64,000 bases of DNA, taken from Dichotomopilus funicola (lineage: Eukaryota; Ascomycota; Sordariomycetes; Sordariales; Chaetomiaceae). The notes beneath the pieces were generated by a model, which worked only from the letters and a program-made list of their open reading frames with translations, had not been told where the DNA came from and did not search any database. The position numbers were made by a program, and so were the translations under genes. How positions within the stretch are numbered: position 1 is the first letter of the stretch; each line of letters begins with the position of its first letter. This document shows, piece after piece, positions 46,293 through 57,963 of this stretch. Location: assembly GCF_033296635.1 (NCBI RefSeq), contig NW_026944085.1:118029-182028 (forward strand), given 5' to 3'.

Positions 46293-48120
46293 GGTGGGTA
46301 ATCTGAGCCTTATGGCTCGGGTCTAGAAGTGAGCGGCTCAGTTGCGGCCTGCAAACCCTGTGGGTGGCGTATCAGCGGCAATGTTCGGCGATGGCTAACG
46401 TGTGCTTCGGCGTCAGGCCTCGATCCCCCGGGGTAGTGGGATGTCGTTTGAGTCAAGGGTCGCTTGGTGGTTCCTGGGCGACGCTGGAAAGATTCGACGT
46501 TGTCGTTCGCGTAAAGCTGGGGCCGTATCAATGCGTGACGGGTGTATTCGGAAGGTACGGGCCGTGGGCGTGTGCGAATGTGTATGCGTATGCGCGCGCG
46601 CGCCGTGTATGTGCAACGTAGTTGGTTTGGGCTTGGTTGTTTCTTCGGAAGTTTGTGGGAACGAGGGGTTGTGAGCGACTAAAGTTGAGAAAGCGATAGA
46701 ATGGGGTTATCCGTGGGACGATTTGCCCCGGAATCGTATGATGACCCTGTGGAGACTGCAAGAGCTGGAGTGGGGCGCGCGCGCAAGATGTGGTGCGTGC
46801 GTCAAGGGGAAAACTGGGTCGTCACTGCATGTTTTGCGCCAGGGATTGGCCGGGCGGCGCCTCATGGATGATGAAAGCTGCAACAGCCAAGTTCTGATCG
46901 CCTCGCTTTTTCAGACCAAGCGGGAGATCCTCGATTTGGGCGTTCATGTTGGGATTTACACTAGATGTAGTCCAAAAGGCAGGATTTCTCATGGTTTTAG
47001 AGGTGGAAGACAGGCGATCGTCTAACCCAGGTGGCTGAGATTTCTAGCGTACGAGACCTTCTGTCAACAGCGCAACATTGATGACCAGAGGAGCATGTAG
47101 ATCGGTGACGACGACCTTCGATATTTCACAGCCACTTTTTTCTCATCACAAATGATCGAAATCATCCGAAAACCACGATTCGTGCTGAGCGATTCACGGT
47201 TCAGACAAGATCGCAAGAACCAAAAAGAACAAGTGACGATCGATGAGGCGAGATACACGTCCTGACGTACACTACCAAGACTACACGTATGTGTACGTGT
47301 ATACTATTACTGCTGAACTGCGGGGTCCCAAGGTCGAGCGAACCAACAAAATTGACGTCGAAAAAGACCCTAGCTACGTCATCTTGCCCCCCGCAAGGAC
47401 CCTGAACCCCACATCCCCTGCCCGAGCAAGGCCAGAACATGCAGGGCAATTGACCCACAGAATAATGTCATTCCCGCCCATCGTCCGGTCGAGAACATCT
47501 TTGAGGCTCCAAATTATCGACTCTTTTGTTTTTCCCCGGACAGTTCTCTCCGGAGGTGGGCAGTGGTGGCGATGGCGGAGAATAAAGTTTGAAGTTCAAA
47601 AGTTTAAACGTATGCAGGTGCAAAAAGGGAGGCGAAAGGTCAAAGCGACGGGGGCACTGGGGGGGAAACGCAGGGGAGGAGTTTCACCACAGACTTGAAA
47701 CTATCACCAAGCAACCCCCGCCCCTTTCGTGATATGCGGCGCTGCTTGGGGGAATGGGAGGGGAAATTCAAATTTCGAAAGCGAATCTAAGTATGGGACA
47801 TGTTTAACGGAAAACTCTCATTGTTCATAAATCTTCCGTCGCGGACAGAAAATGATGTCAAATTGCTCGTCACTACGGATATCAAATCCCCCTCTACTAG
47901 ATGCTTTCCCGTTTCCAGTCATCAAGTAACACATTTTACCGACGCCGGCCGGATGTGTACCAAACAAACCGCCTCCCAGGCTAACCATTAGGTAACCTCC
48001 GACCTCCCAGTCCTCCAAAAACACAAGGAAAAAACGACAGGTTGAAAAGGTAGAACGAAAGAAAACGATGAAAGAATATACACCAAACCTCCACCACCCC
48101 CACTACAAAACATAGCCAAA
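46293..48120. other. Promoter of the SREBP gene and intergenic region
   Basis: 1.8 kb between the SREBP start and the end of the next minus-strand gene. The part nearest 46.3 kb should be SREBP promoter and leader. A short alternating (CG)n block lies near 46590. A plus-strand frame at 47243-47698 (151 codons) has no recognisable domain and is not called. Confidence 0.5.
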
Positions 48121-50103
48121 TCACCAAATATCATCCTGACTCCTTACCATCTCCACAGTCGGCGTCCTCGGCTCCAACCGCTTCATCCGCTTCCGATCCG
48201 CCTTCGTCACCACACTCGGCGTAATCGGCACAACCGGCGAAAACGGCTGATACGGCGTATATGGCACCGGCGCGCCAGTCCAAGGCGTGCGCATACCCGT
48301 CTGCATCCCATCGTGTGCCCCGCCGCCCGGCGACATCGGGCCGCGGGTGAACACGGTCTGTTTGGTCGTCGTCGCGAAGCTGGTCGCTGTCGGGCTGCTG
48401 ATGGACGGTTCGTAGGCGCGCAGCGGGAGGGCGCCGCCCTCGCGGACTGCTGAGGGGGCGTTGGAGCCCGTTGCGGATGCGCCTGAGGGACGTGGGAAGG
48501 AAGCTGTGGAGGAGGCGTTGGTGGCGTTGTGGTGGGTGGGGAGGGTGAAGGATTGTTGGTGTGGGCGCGGGGATGCGGGCAGGGAGATGTCGCTGGGGAA
48601 GCGGGTGACGTTGGGGCGGGGGGAGACGGGTAGGCCGACTAGGTTGGAGGTGGATTTCTCGGAGGAGGCGGAGGCTGGCTCGTGGTCGCCGGCGATGCTG
48701 GGAGTGGTGGTGGCGCTGGACATCTCGCGCATGTGCGTGTAGGAGACGGGCGGGAAGCGGGCGGGTGCTGCTTCGCGCTGCTGATGCTGTTGCTCGCGAC
48801 GGGAGATGCGGGCAGGGGGTTGGCCGATGGCGGCGTCGATGCGCGAGTCAATGCTCTGTGTGCTGACGGGAGAGATGTCGGGTGTGGGGAGCTGGCTGGT
48901 GGTGGCTGAACCTGCCTGTGCGGCCCGTCGGAAGGGCAGGTCGGAAGACACAGGAGGCGGAGCGGGAGGGGCATAGTGCCGCGGCTGGATGGGGTTCATC
49001 TCCTGGTCGTCGTGCCGCGGGAAGGTTCCCGACATGGGCGTCATGATGGGAGAAGAGATGCTCATCCCGGCGGCCCCCATCTTGTTCTTGCGAGGGGACT
49101 TGAGGAACGAGAACAGCGACGAGCTGCGTGACTCCTTGTCCTCCTTCACGAGGTTCAAGCCCGCCGGCTTGACACGCTCTTTCTTGCCACTGGCTCTCGC
49201 TGGGCCAGCGCTCGCCGGGTTTGACGACAACGGCGAGGGCAGCTGCGGAGGATGGTACTCTCGCCCTTCCGCCTTGGCCTGCTCCTGCTCCATCACATGC
49301 TTGTACATCTCTTCTAGCTGTGATTGCGCCATGTTTCTGTCTCGGCCTACGACCGCCTGATCTACCGACAAGTCGACACCAGGAGCAAGGACGGTTGAGG
49401 TGGGCGACGGAGCGGTAAACGCGGAACGCTGCGACTTGGCTGGACTGAAATGTCCAACCCTAGTGGGACTAAGTGGCGATCCGGCTGGATGTGAAAAGTT
49501 TCTCGGGCTGACCGGGATCTGGAGGGAAAGAGTCTGTGTCGAGGGGTTTTGGAAGTGGGTGTATTGGAGCAGTTGCTGAGGGTGGACCTGGCGGAGCTGG
49601 ATCTGCTCAAGTTGCTGAGTTTGCTGGAACTCCTCGAGCTGTCTCTTGTAATCCTCCTCGGCCTGGAGCAGAAATGGATCGGGGAACGGGTTGAATTCGC
49701 TAAAGTACAGGGCGTCCTCCTCGACAGCTCGGTCAAGATTCCGCAAGCGCTCACGGCGTCTCTTGGAAAGCGCAAGGAGAAGAAGGGCGACCAGCACCAG
49801 GGATAAAGCGTAGGCCCCAACGATACCACCGATCTGAGCTGGAAGGAAAGCTGGATCACGAAGTGCACCGGCTGAAGCGGGCGGACCGTCCTCGGGAGAC
49901 GGGGCAGGCGAATAGTCGAGAACGAGGTCAAAGCGACGCGAAAGCGATTCGACCCACGACGCAGCGGCACACGAAGGAGTCCACGGTACGGACGCGAGCA
50001 GAAGAACGAAGACGGAGTTATATGGCGGCACGCTAGGTCGCATCGTGGTGAGAGACAGTTGAGGGAGCCCGGGGCCTGAGAGGGGTTTTTTTGACGGAAA
50101 CAC
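48121..50103 (-). CDS. Single-pass membrane protein with long disordered tail
   Basis: Uninterrupted frame of 660 codons. The second Met (codon at 50043, giving 640 aa) is the better start because it directly precedes a signal-peptide-like segment (MRPSVPPYNSVFVLLLASV). Counting from the first Met, a strong transmembrane helix spans about 91-112 (IGGIVGAYALSLVLVALLLL), followed by a basic stop-transfer (KRRRERLR). The presumed cytosolic part of ~540 residues holds a Gln-rich, possibly coiled region (150-190) and then Ser/Pro-rich disordered sequence with two basic patches. The C-terminus is KRMKRLEPRTPTVEMVRSQ followed by DDIW. I do not recognise a named family; similar type-I proteins with signal, short ectodomain, TM helix and long tail are common in fungi, and some are signalling or wall-stress sensors. 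Function unknown. Confidence 0.8.
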   Translation of the reverse strand: MFPSKKPLSGPGLPQLSLTTMRPSVPPYNSVFVLLLASVPWTPSCAAASWVESLSRRFDLVLDYSPAPSPEDGPPASAGALRDPAFLPAQIGGIVGAYALSLVLVALLLLALSKRRRERLRNLDRAVEEDALYFSEFNPFPDPFLLQAEEDYKRQLEEFQQTQQLEQIQLRQVHPQQLLQYTHFQNPSTQTLSLQIPVSPRNFSHPAGSPLSPTRVGHFSPAKSQRSAFTAPSPTSTVLAPGVDLSVDQAVVGRDRNMAQSQLEEMYKHVMEQEQAKAEGREYHPPQLPSPLSSNPASAGPARASGKKERVKPAGLNLVKEDKESRSSSLFSFLKSPRKNKMGAAGMSISSPIMTPMSGTFPRHDDQEMNPIQPRHYAPPAPPPVSSDLPFRRAAQAGSATTSQLPTPDISPVSTQSIDSRIDAAIGQPPARISRREQQHQQREAAPARFPPVSYTHMREMSSATTTPSIAGDHEPASASSEKSTSNLVGLPVSPRPNVTRFPSDISLPASPRPHQQSFTLPTHHNATNASSTASFPRPSGASATGSNAPSAVREGGALPLRAYEPSISSPTATSFATTTKQTVFTRGPMSPGGGAHDGMQTGMRTPWTGAPVPYTPYQPFSPVVPITPSVVTKADRKRMKRLEPRTPTVEMVRSQDDIW

Positions 50104-51809
50104 CAGAAACCGAAAGAGGGGGTCGTAGTCAGGGGGGACGATGAGTAGTCAGGACTAAGGACGCATCACAACATCCGCCATGCCGAAACACGATGTGATT
50201 GAGATGGGCAGAACGTGATTCGAGAGCCGATGCAGTGGGCAAATGGCGGACAGCAAGGAGCAGGACAATCGCGTGTCAACGGACCCGACTGGGTATATAG
50301 CGGCTGTTGAGACGCAAGACCTGCGCAAACGAACCGGGAAGCTGTGTCGAAAACGGCTGGCGCTGGGCGGGAAAGGGGACCATCGAGCGGCCAGTTCGGC
50401 ACTGGGGGGCATTGGAATGGCAAGAATGGGCTGAGAACAAGCCCTGGGCCGCTTTGGGGTCTGCTGGGACCGCTGCGGGCTGCAGCCACGATGTTGTTCA
50501 TTGGCCGCAAAATGTGGAAAGCTGCCCATCCATCGCTTCAGCGTCGTGAGCGTCGTCCAGGCACATCTGTTTTCCGCATGATGAACAGGGTTCCGCGAAA
50601 ATAGCGCCCGCGTTGTGTGACCTGTGAGCGAGCGCCTCCCGTCGTTGAAAGGCGAAGAGGAAGAGCTCAACCGTCGTTTGGCCCTGTGGTTGGCCAACCC
50701 GGCCAGGGTGCAGGTGTGGGTCCAGCGGTAAAGGCAGGCTTCTGATTGGTGAGCACTCAGCCAGCCCGGACATCCCCCGCCATCAACCCGCATTTGCCCC
50801 TGCCAATGCCCCTCTTCCCGCTCCTCGCTTCACCCAGTGACCCGCCATCAACTTCGAACCGGGAACCCCATTGATGAATGCAACCGCTCCGGCACAAGCG
50901 GTGATGAGATTCTGCAGACTCTTCCTCTTGCGATGAAGCGTTCACAAAAACTCAAATTTTAGGGCTCACGCCAACGGGGATATTCCTTGACCAGCGCGTG
51001 ATGGCTGACGTGAAAAGCAACAGGACCCGGCCAGCAAACACGACCGTGATGAGAATCCCCGATTCGGTCCGTTCGCCGAACGTCCATCACTTGCTATCAC
51101 ACGCCATGTCGCTGTGTTTTGCTGATCACAACGCCCAAAGCTCCTCAGACTGCATCATGCGATCGTCCATGCTTGCCATCTGGGACTAAACACCCGGAAT
51201 CCAATGCTTGGTGTTCCGTCTCGAGTCCCGATGCTGACTCGGCTGACGTCTTCTTGTTTCCGTCCAAAAGCTCAATAAATGACTCCTAACGCGGGAAGCT
51301 ATCTGGGAACACTGGGGGATACCGTTACATAAGCTGTGAACTTCCTCTGCCTTTTAGCTCAGGCCCAGCGAGGCCCCTCCTTGCCTGGGTATAATATTAG
51401 TATTAGTACTCAGTTATGCTTGAAACTACAAATTAACCAACAATTTGATTGAAGGGAAGATCGAAAGTACGATTGGCAAAGAATTTACAACGTAGTCAAA
51501 AAATGACCGAACAAGGAGTGTATAACTAGCGTAACAATCAACGATATGAAAATAGTACGATAGGCTTTATCGCAGAGAGTTGGAAAAAATGAAACCTGAT
51601 GTTCTCTATTGAACAAGTGAGAGTGGGAAGTGCATGCTGCCGCGTGGAGTCGACGAAGAGCAACTCCGGCGTTGCGACTCCCGCGTTAGGGTCGGGGCAT
51701 TGACGCATCGGCGAACTGACGCTGAAATATTACACAGTAAACATCCAAAGCTCGAAACCCATGAACTGAAGAGATGCCAAATCTGAAGTTTTGCAAGGTG
51801 AGGTGTCTT

Positions 51810-51818
51810 CGTATCTGC
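51810..51818 (+). repeat. Target-site duplication, left copy
   Basis: CGTATCTGC, repeated exactly and in the same orientation at 52145-52153. The pair brackets the inverted-repeat element. Confidence 0.7.
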
Positions 51819-51822
51819 GGCG

Positions 51823-51879
51823 ATGCTTATCCAGTTGAAATCCGCTAACCCGAAGTAGAGTGAATCCAAGCCGCCAAGC
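51823..51879 (+). repeat. Left terminal inverted repeat
   Basis: 57-bp arm whose reverse complement is found at 52085-52141 with about four or five differences. Confidence 0.8.
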
Positions 51880-52084
51880 TGAAAAGTGGCCTGTGCTTCA
51901 CTACATCTTCCTCTTTGAATTGACATTCCTTCGTAGCCCTACAATAAAACGGATGAACTATGACGGGTGTCCGCCGTTACCTTCGTTGCCTAGCGACTGG
52001 ATTTTACTGCGTGGGAATTGCTTTATAATTGAGTGCACAACAGATAGCGAAACTGTGTGTTTTTGAACCTCGAGAGATTTCATC

Positions 52085-52141
52085 GCTTGGCGACTTGGAT
52101 TCATTCCACTTCGGGTTAGCGGATTTCAACTGGATAAGCAT
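52085..52141 (-). repeat. Right terminal inverted repeat
   Basis: 57-bp arm, the reverse complement of 51823-51879. Confidence 0.8.
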
Positions 52142-52144
52142 AAC

Positions 52145-52153
52145 CGTATCTGC
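52145..52153 (+). repeat. Target-site duplication, right copy
   Basis: CGTATCTGC, identical to 51810-51818 and directly abutting the right end of the element. Confidence 0.7.
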
Positions 52154-53155
52154 TCTCTCATCGATTTCGTTTCGTAAGGGTTAGGGTTAATTCTGTGCAA
52201 GCCAAGCTTGCCAAGCAAGCCCCTCTCTGGACCAAAAAAATCGAGGAATTCAAGTTCGACTGACGACATCATCGCGCTCATGAGGGAAATAAAGTATAAG
52301 CCCCCGTACACGTAGTTAGCCGTTTGAAAAGGTCGTTATAAACCCTCCCTCATATCAGGGAATACGCCACAATAGGCAAGCCACGCCCTGGCCTCAGCCA
52401 CCGCCTACGCAACTGGGTTATTTTCGGAACAAATTCAGGAACAGATCCCCAGACGGCTCGATTAACACCGAAACCGAGGTCGCTTGCCCCTCACTCTTTT
52501 TTGCCCGATCCCCACGCGAGCACAACACCACGCGACACCCTAGACAACGACTCAAACCCGGTCTTTCCGACGCCAAAACTCTGATTTTCGGATTCGAGAA
52601 CGGCGCAAATTCCCCGTGCTGACAACAAGGCTCGCGCCATTCGCTCTGTTGAAGCTCGAATTTCGAAGCTTCCCACTGCCGATCCCTGCCGCGTCCCGAG
52701 CTCAATACGACCTCTCCTCTGTTGTGCAAAGCATTGCCCAATGACGTTTCCGTATTGCTTCACGTTGCGCATGCCGGCCCCCATGCCTTCCTCAACAACA
52801 CCCATTGCACCATCCCGGGTCCTGCAGAGAGTCCGCAGCCCGTGTAATTGAGCCCGTGATTTATTGGTTCGGCCGGCAATCGGAACCGTCTTCGCCATGC
52901 ACGATGAGATACTTGAACTGGGTTGAGCCGTGGGGAGAGAGGTCGGCTCCTAGGATCCTGCCTGAACCATTCACCGAGCATGACCACAAGTGTGGGCGTA
53001 CCGACAATGTGGGAGAGAAACCGCAAGTCAACAGAGATGGTATAAAACAGCTTGGACGGGGCCCGAGAGTCGCCCCGGGAGAACGTGCGCTCAGTAGCTG
53101 GAAGGGTACCTGACCGTTCTTTTCGAGACCAACCGCCACGCCGCTCCTCTATACG

Positions 53156-55427
53156 ATGCAAATCCTCTCGACCTTGGGCCTCACGGCCCTGGCGGCGCCG
53201 CTCGTGTCTGCCGCGTTTGAGGGCAACCTCAACTACGACAGCCCGTCTCGCCGCCATGAGAACATGGGCATTGACGTGCCCCTGGTCACCCGCCGGACCA
53301 TGAAGCGCGGTTCGGTCCCTTACAAGGCTGAGGAGTTGAACTTTACCCACGGCATCGCTTCCGGTGATCCCTATGCGGATAGCATCATTCTCTGGACCCG
53401 TGTGGCGCCGTCCCTGAAGTCTGACGGCAGTAACGTGACCGTCGAGGGCACTGTTGACCTTTACAACCACGAGACTGAGAAGTACATCAAGGCTGACCCC
53501 AACCCGATCTGTGTTGACTGGGCGGTCTGGGAGCCAACGGCCAAGGGCAAGGGTAAAGGCAAGGGGAAGAGCCAGGCACAAGCGGTTGTCTCGTCCGGCA
53601 AGGCTTACACGACGAGCGACATTGACTACACGGTCAAGGTTTGTTCACATAATCAATACCAGCTGTATCAAACTGCGGGTTCGGGGTTAACCATGTGACA
53701 GGTTGAGGCTACCGGTCTGAAGCCATTCACCGTGTACAACTACCAGTTCACCATCTGCGGCTCTGAGAAGGCTAGCCCTGTGGGGAGGACGAAGACCGCG
53801 CCCGCCGAGAAGGATGAGGTCGAGCAGCTCAAGCTGGCTGTCTTCTCTTGCAGCAACTACCGTATGGTTTCCTCCTCTTTGAAAATCACCCACCGTTACT
53901 AACGCGAGACTTTCACAGCCAGCGGCTACTTCAACGCTTACGGCAATGCCGCGCGCAAGGACCAGCACGACTTTGTCGTCCACCTTGGTGACTACATCTA
54001 CGAGAGTGCTACCAAGGGCGAGCGTGCCCACGACCCGTCCCACATCATCTTCACCCTGCTGGACTACCGGACCCGTCACGGCCAGGTGAGCTTCAACGCA
54101 TTTTCCCCAATTTTCAGACCAAGAAGAGCATGCTAACTCCAAAGCAGTACCGCACCGACCCCAACCTGCAGCTGTTGGCCCAAGACTTTGCGTGGATCCC
54201 GACTTGGGATGACCACGGTAAGCAGCCTCCATGTGTTGATTATGATTGACTTTTTTGGGATTCCTCCTTTCTAACTACGTTCGCAGAGCTTGCCAACAAC
54301 GGTTACAGGGACGGCTTCAGTGGCCTTAACAACACTGAGGAGTCTTTCCGCACGAATGGCCACCTCATCAGCGTCGACCAGCGCAAGATGAACGCTGTGC
54401 GCGCCTACTTTGAGTGGATGCCTATTCGGTATGTTTTTGTCCACACCTTCCTGTTCAGCCCGTTCTTCCACTCACACACTCTCCAGCCAAGTCGATCTCG
54501 ATGACAACCTCCGTATCTGGCGTTCGTTCAAGCTCGGCAACTTGCTCGACTTGATCATCCTCGACACCCGTAACTACGACCGCAGCATCACCAGCCTGGG
54601 CTGGAACGACCACTACATCGACCTGATCCGCGACGAGGCCTCCCGCTCGCTCATGGGCTCCCGCCAGGAGCACTGGTTCTACAACGAGCTGTCGCGCTCC
54701 TCGGACCGTGGCGCCAAGTGGCGTGTCATCGGTAGCCAGATCGTCTTCTCGCAGGTCGGCAACAGTGGCGACAACTGGCAGGGCTACCTCGCCAACCGCA
54801 ACCGCACTCTCAAGCACCTGTACGACAACAGCATCGGCAACAACGTCTTCCTCGCTGGCGACAGCCACCAGAACTGGGTTGCTGATGTCACCTGGCTCGG
54901 TCAGGCTGACTACAACTCCGAGACCGGCGAGGGCTCTGTTGGTGTTGAGTTTGCCGGCACTGCTGTCACGTCGAGCGGCCAAAAGGGCCCCATTCTCTCC
55001 GCCCGCGCGGCCGCCCAGAAGCTAGTCGAGGCCAACGAGGAGCTGCAGTGGCAGGAGGGCTACTACCGCGGTTACTACATCCTGGACGTCAAACCCGACG
55101 GCCTGACTGCCCAGTACTTTGGTAAGCCAACACTCACTTCCCAGCCCCCGTTTTGCACTCAAAACAAATGAAAATCAACCTCGAAAAGATGACTAACCGT
55201 GTTTGATTTCACTAGGCTCGCCCAGCGTCGCCACCCAGAACGCGTGGGATCTTCCGCTGGCCAACTTCACCGTCGCTGCAGGCAAGAACCACCTGAACCG
55301 CCCCGTTGCTGGCGGCAATGTCGAGGCTGGTTTTGTGCGCGGTGGCAAGACCACCGGCACCAACGTCACCCTCGACACCGAGACGGGCAAGTGGGACGTC
55401 GTTGGGTTTGAGAAGATGTACATTTAA
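53156..55427 (+). CDS. phoD: Secreted PhoD-like alkaline phosphatase/phosphodiesterase
   Basis: Metallophosphoesterase of the PhoD family, cleaving phosphate mono- or diesters outside the cell. Exons 53156-53638, 53702-53861, 53919-54085, 54148-54217, 54287-54428, 54487-55121 and 55216-55427 give 622 aa. Residues 1-19 are a signal peptide (LSTLGLTALAAPLVSA). The N-terminal PhoD domain follows (FTHGIASGDPYADSIILWTR). Metal-site motifs are FVVHLGDYIYES, IPTWDDHELANNGYRDG and VFLAGDSHQNWVADV; the family also uses the Cys in KLAVFSCSNYPSGYF. A lysine/glycine insert (KGKGKGKGK) near residue 130 is unusual. All six introns have consensus donors and acceptors and preserve phase. Substrate cannot be read from the sequence. 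Phosphate control is plausible but not shown. Confidence 0.94.
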
Positions 55428-56348
55428 AGTGGGAAAAGAAAGGGAACAAGGTCCTTGGTGATGCGTAATCAGGGACCACTTGTGTATATAGGATATGCGA
55501 GATCAGTCAAAATGGATGAGAGTAGCCAACATGTTGCGAAAATGTGTTATGTACAATACACTTGTTTGACGGGGTTGTTGGTTTGAAAAGCAAAAAGCTC
55601 ACAACCAAGCCCTATCCCCATCCGGAGGGATAGACGTTGGCAGTTACGAAAATTTTTTATTGAAAGATTTTACTTCGCTGGCCCCGGGAATCGAACCCGG
55701 GGCCACTTCGATTTACGACGAGAATTGGCGGGACCAGCGCTCCTCCCAGTACCGCTGAGCCAAACCGGTGTTTGGATTTCACTTGGGAGGAGATGGTGAC
55801 TGAAGCAATGGGAAGGGGACTTATATCCTGGGGATGGAGGGAAGGTACGGTAAGTTTGGTGCATAGGTCATTTAATTACTGTCATCAGTTGCGACAATCC
55901 AGCACGGTCAGGGTCGTCCTATAACCCTCCATTGAGAAATGGGACATTCTACCTGGGGACTACGTACTATCAAATAGCCCCTGTCGTCTTGCTACGTGGT
56001 GTAGTGTGGGACGTCAGTACAAATAATTTCGTTGACTTGTCATAGTTGTCGTCAAAAAGTCTCGGAAAAGCTGAATCTCGGATCGATGAATGACCCGGAG
56101 CTAAAATTCGCCAAGCACTTGCTGGCGCTGTTACCAAGACTTTGATCTGCATTTTCAGTCCACGTTCAGGGAGATCAGCCTCTTAGATTTCTCGGCATTG
56201 GGCCGCATGCTGTCAACTCAGGGAGGGAACCCATTTGAGCGTCTCATTGAAAACAACCACGCAATTCCCTCCCAGGCCTGACGGGTATCTTCTTCCTTCA
56301 TTTCAACCCATCACACATACGCGACGGAAGAAGAACGCCTGCAGCACC
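55428..56348. other. Intergenic region with tRNA-like locus
   Basis: 0.9 kb between the PhoD-like gene and the next plus-strand gene. It contains the tRNA-like locus at 55674-55770. No protein gene is supported in the rest. Confidence 0.55.
55674..55770 (-). tRNA. tRNA or tRNA-like Pol III gene, isotype unassigned
   Basis: On the minus strand an A-box match (TGGCTCAGCGG, 55762-55752) is followed by a perfect B-box inside a perfect T arm (CCGGG-TTCGATT-CCCGG, B-box 55697-55687). A TTTT run lies just downstream at about 55653-55650. The 3' acceptor-like strand GGCCAGC (55683-55677) pairs fully, with one G-U, with GCTGGTC at 55738-55732. That leaves the A-box outside the cloverleaf. With the A-box in its usual place, I find no matching 5' acceptor strand and no good anticodon stem. 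An intron, an unusual long variable arm or decay could explain this, so I do not name an anticodon. Confidence 0.5.
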
Positions 56349-57486
56349 ATGACCAAGGAATCAGACGAAGAAAAGCACATGCTCTCAACCGGGCACAACG
56401 AGCCCAGGGACGAGGAGCCAACAACATCAAGACGACCCGACACCTCAGAGATATTTCCACCCCCACCCGACTATCCGGGCTATAACAACAACAATGACGG
56501 CAACAACCCATCGTGCCCGAACGAAAAAGATGCCGGTAAACCGGCGCTGTGTCCACTCGAGAGGCGCATCAAGAGCGCCGATTTCTACACCACAATACGC
56601 TGGCTCGATAGCATAGTTCTTACCGGGTTGACCATCTACATCGCGTCGCGAGGGACGGGTCACCAGACGGCGTGGATGGTGTTTCCGTATTCTCTTTTTT
56701 GTCTCGGGGTGGTAAGTAATTATCCAAGCAGTCCCTGACATGAACAAAAGAAAAGAGACCCCAAAAAGCTCAACTAATTAACCCAACCCAATAAAAAAGG
56801 CCCTCATCCACCTCCCATGCATATTCTGGTACTGCATCACCCCCGAAGAGCCCAACCAAGCAGCATCAGCGAGAGGAAGAGGAGGAGACGACACCAACCC
56901 CGACGCCGACTCCGACACCACAGCCCTCACCGGACCCTCCTCCTCTTCCCAAAACCAACCTCACTCGCGGCCCGAACACATCACCCGCCTCCCCAACGAC
57001 CGAGTCCTCCAAGGCCTGCAACCCACCCGACCGTATCGCGTTTTTCTTTTGGCTTCAACCTTGCTCTGGTTGGGGGTGTTCGCCTGGGGTCTTGCCATCC
57101 TTGTGTTGACACACCCGTTTTATAATGATCGAGATACGAACCAGAAGATGGTGTCGTGTGGAAAGAGCAGGCGGAAGAAGTGTTATCCGTTTACGGTGGA
57201 GGGGATGCTGTATAATCTTACGGTGGTGGTTTTTGTTTTTGGGGGTTTGGGGGTGTAAGTTTTTTCTTCTCTTTTCTCGTTTTCTCTTTCTTTCTCTCTC
57301 TTTCTTTTTTTTCATATAGCATCTACTTGAAGGGCGTCGTGGCTAACTTGGTGAACTTGGAACAGGGCATCCGCATTGGCGCAATGCTATCACGTTCTAC
57401 GTCTCCGGCAGCTCAAGTACTCGGAACGGGAGCTGGCGTATGTGCGTCTGCCCGAGGCCAGGAGGCGGCCGCGGTATCTTTTGTAA
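56349..57486 (+). CDS. Multi-spanning membrane protein, unknown function
   Basis: Exons 56349-56711, 56800-57254 and 57366-57486 give 312 aa. The hydrophilic N-terminus (~80 residues) is acidic and Pro/Asn-rich. Four hydrophobic segments follow: near RWLDSIVLTGLTIYIAS, FPYSLFCLGVALIHLPCIFW (across intron 1), VFLLASTLLWLGVFAWGLAI and LYNLTVVVFVFGGLGV. A charged hydrophilic loop (~50 residues) lies in the middle. The C-terminus QLKYSERELAYVRLPEARRR is basic. The last acceptor was chosen at 57364-57365 after a GGCTAACTT branch site: it gives a protein-like tail and stop, whereas the nearer CATATAG acceptor gives an implausible one. An in-frame upstream ATG at about 56238 is possible. I do not recognise the family. 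Confidence 0.78.
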
Positions 57487-57963
57487 CGGTGGGCTTTTTC
57501 AAGGGTGAGAACTTCATCAAAAGAATGTCAAAATAATGAACGTAATCATAATCGCGGTCTGAATAAACCACGGAGCGCCCTTTGGTGACGCAATTGGATT
57601 TCTCTGGGCAAGTATGAATCGCAGCCCACCAAAACAAAACAGGGAGACCCAGGGTCTTCGCCAAAGCACTATTTAGATTCCTGGAATGGCCGATTTTCGT
57701 AATCACGGTCCCTGCTCTCAACCCCAGGGTGAGGTTTCGGTGGCCGCGCAGCACTGGCCTGTTGTAATTACTTTTTCGTCTTAGATACACGACTGTGACA
57801 ACGTCTGACAGATGACCACGGGGGTAATCAAGGGGAAGCGATATACTTCACGCGATGTACTTCCCACGAGGTTCCAGCAAAAGGGATGAAGCCGATGTGA
57901 TAAATCCGGTTTGTGAAGCGTTATTAATAAGAACACAGGGGGCTCCATCTAAAAGCAAGCTCG

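Larger units (their letters stand above)
51819..52144. mobile_element. Non-autonomous TIR element (MITE), MULE-like
   Basis: A 326-bp element with long terminal inverted repeats. 51823-51879 and 52085-52141, each 57 bp, are reverse complements with only about four or five mismatches; they share ATGCTTATCCAGTTGAAATC and GCTAACCCGAAGT. The outermost four bases on the left and three on the right pair less well. Exact 9-bp direct repeats (CGTATCTGC) flank the element. Long TIRs with 9-bp duplications are typical of Mutator-like elements. The ~205-bp interior has no coding capacity, so movement would need a transposase elsewhere. Mismatches between the TIRs suggest the insertion is not very recent. 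Confidence 0.75.
50104..53155. other. Intergenic region with a MITE
   Basis: 3 kb between the membrane-protein gene (-) and the PhoD-like gene (+), so both promoters lie here. It contains the inverted-repeat element at 51819-52144. 51.3-52.3 kb is clearly AT-richer than the flanks. A short GGGTTAGGGTTAA stretch near 52179-52191 resembles two telomere units and is probably chance. No coding frame is supported. Confidence 0.5.

Noticed and set aside
47243..47698. 151-codon plus-strand frame
   Set aside because: No domain; lies in intergenic sequence between two minus-strand genes and has atypical composition.
52179..52191. Telomere-like GGGTTAGGGTTAA
   Set aside because: Only two units; compatible with chance and not with a chromosome end or fusion.
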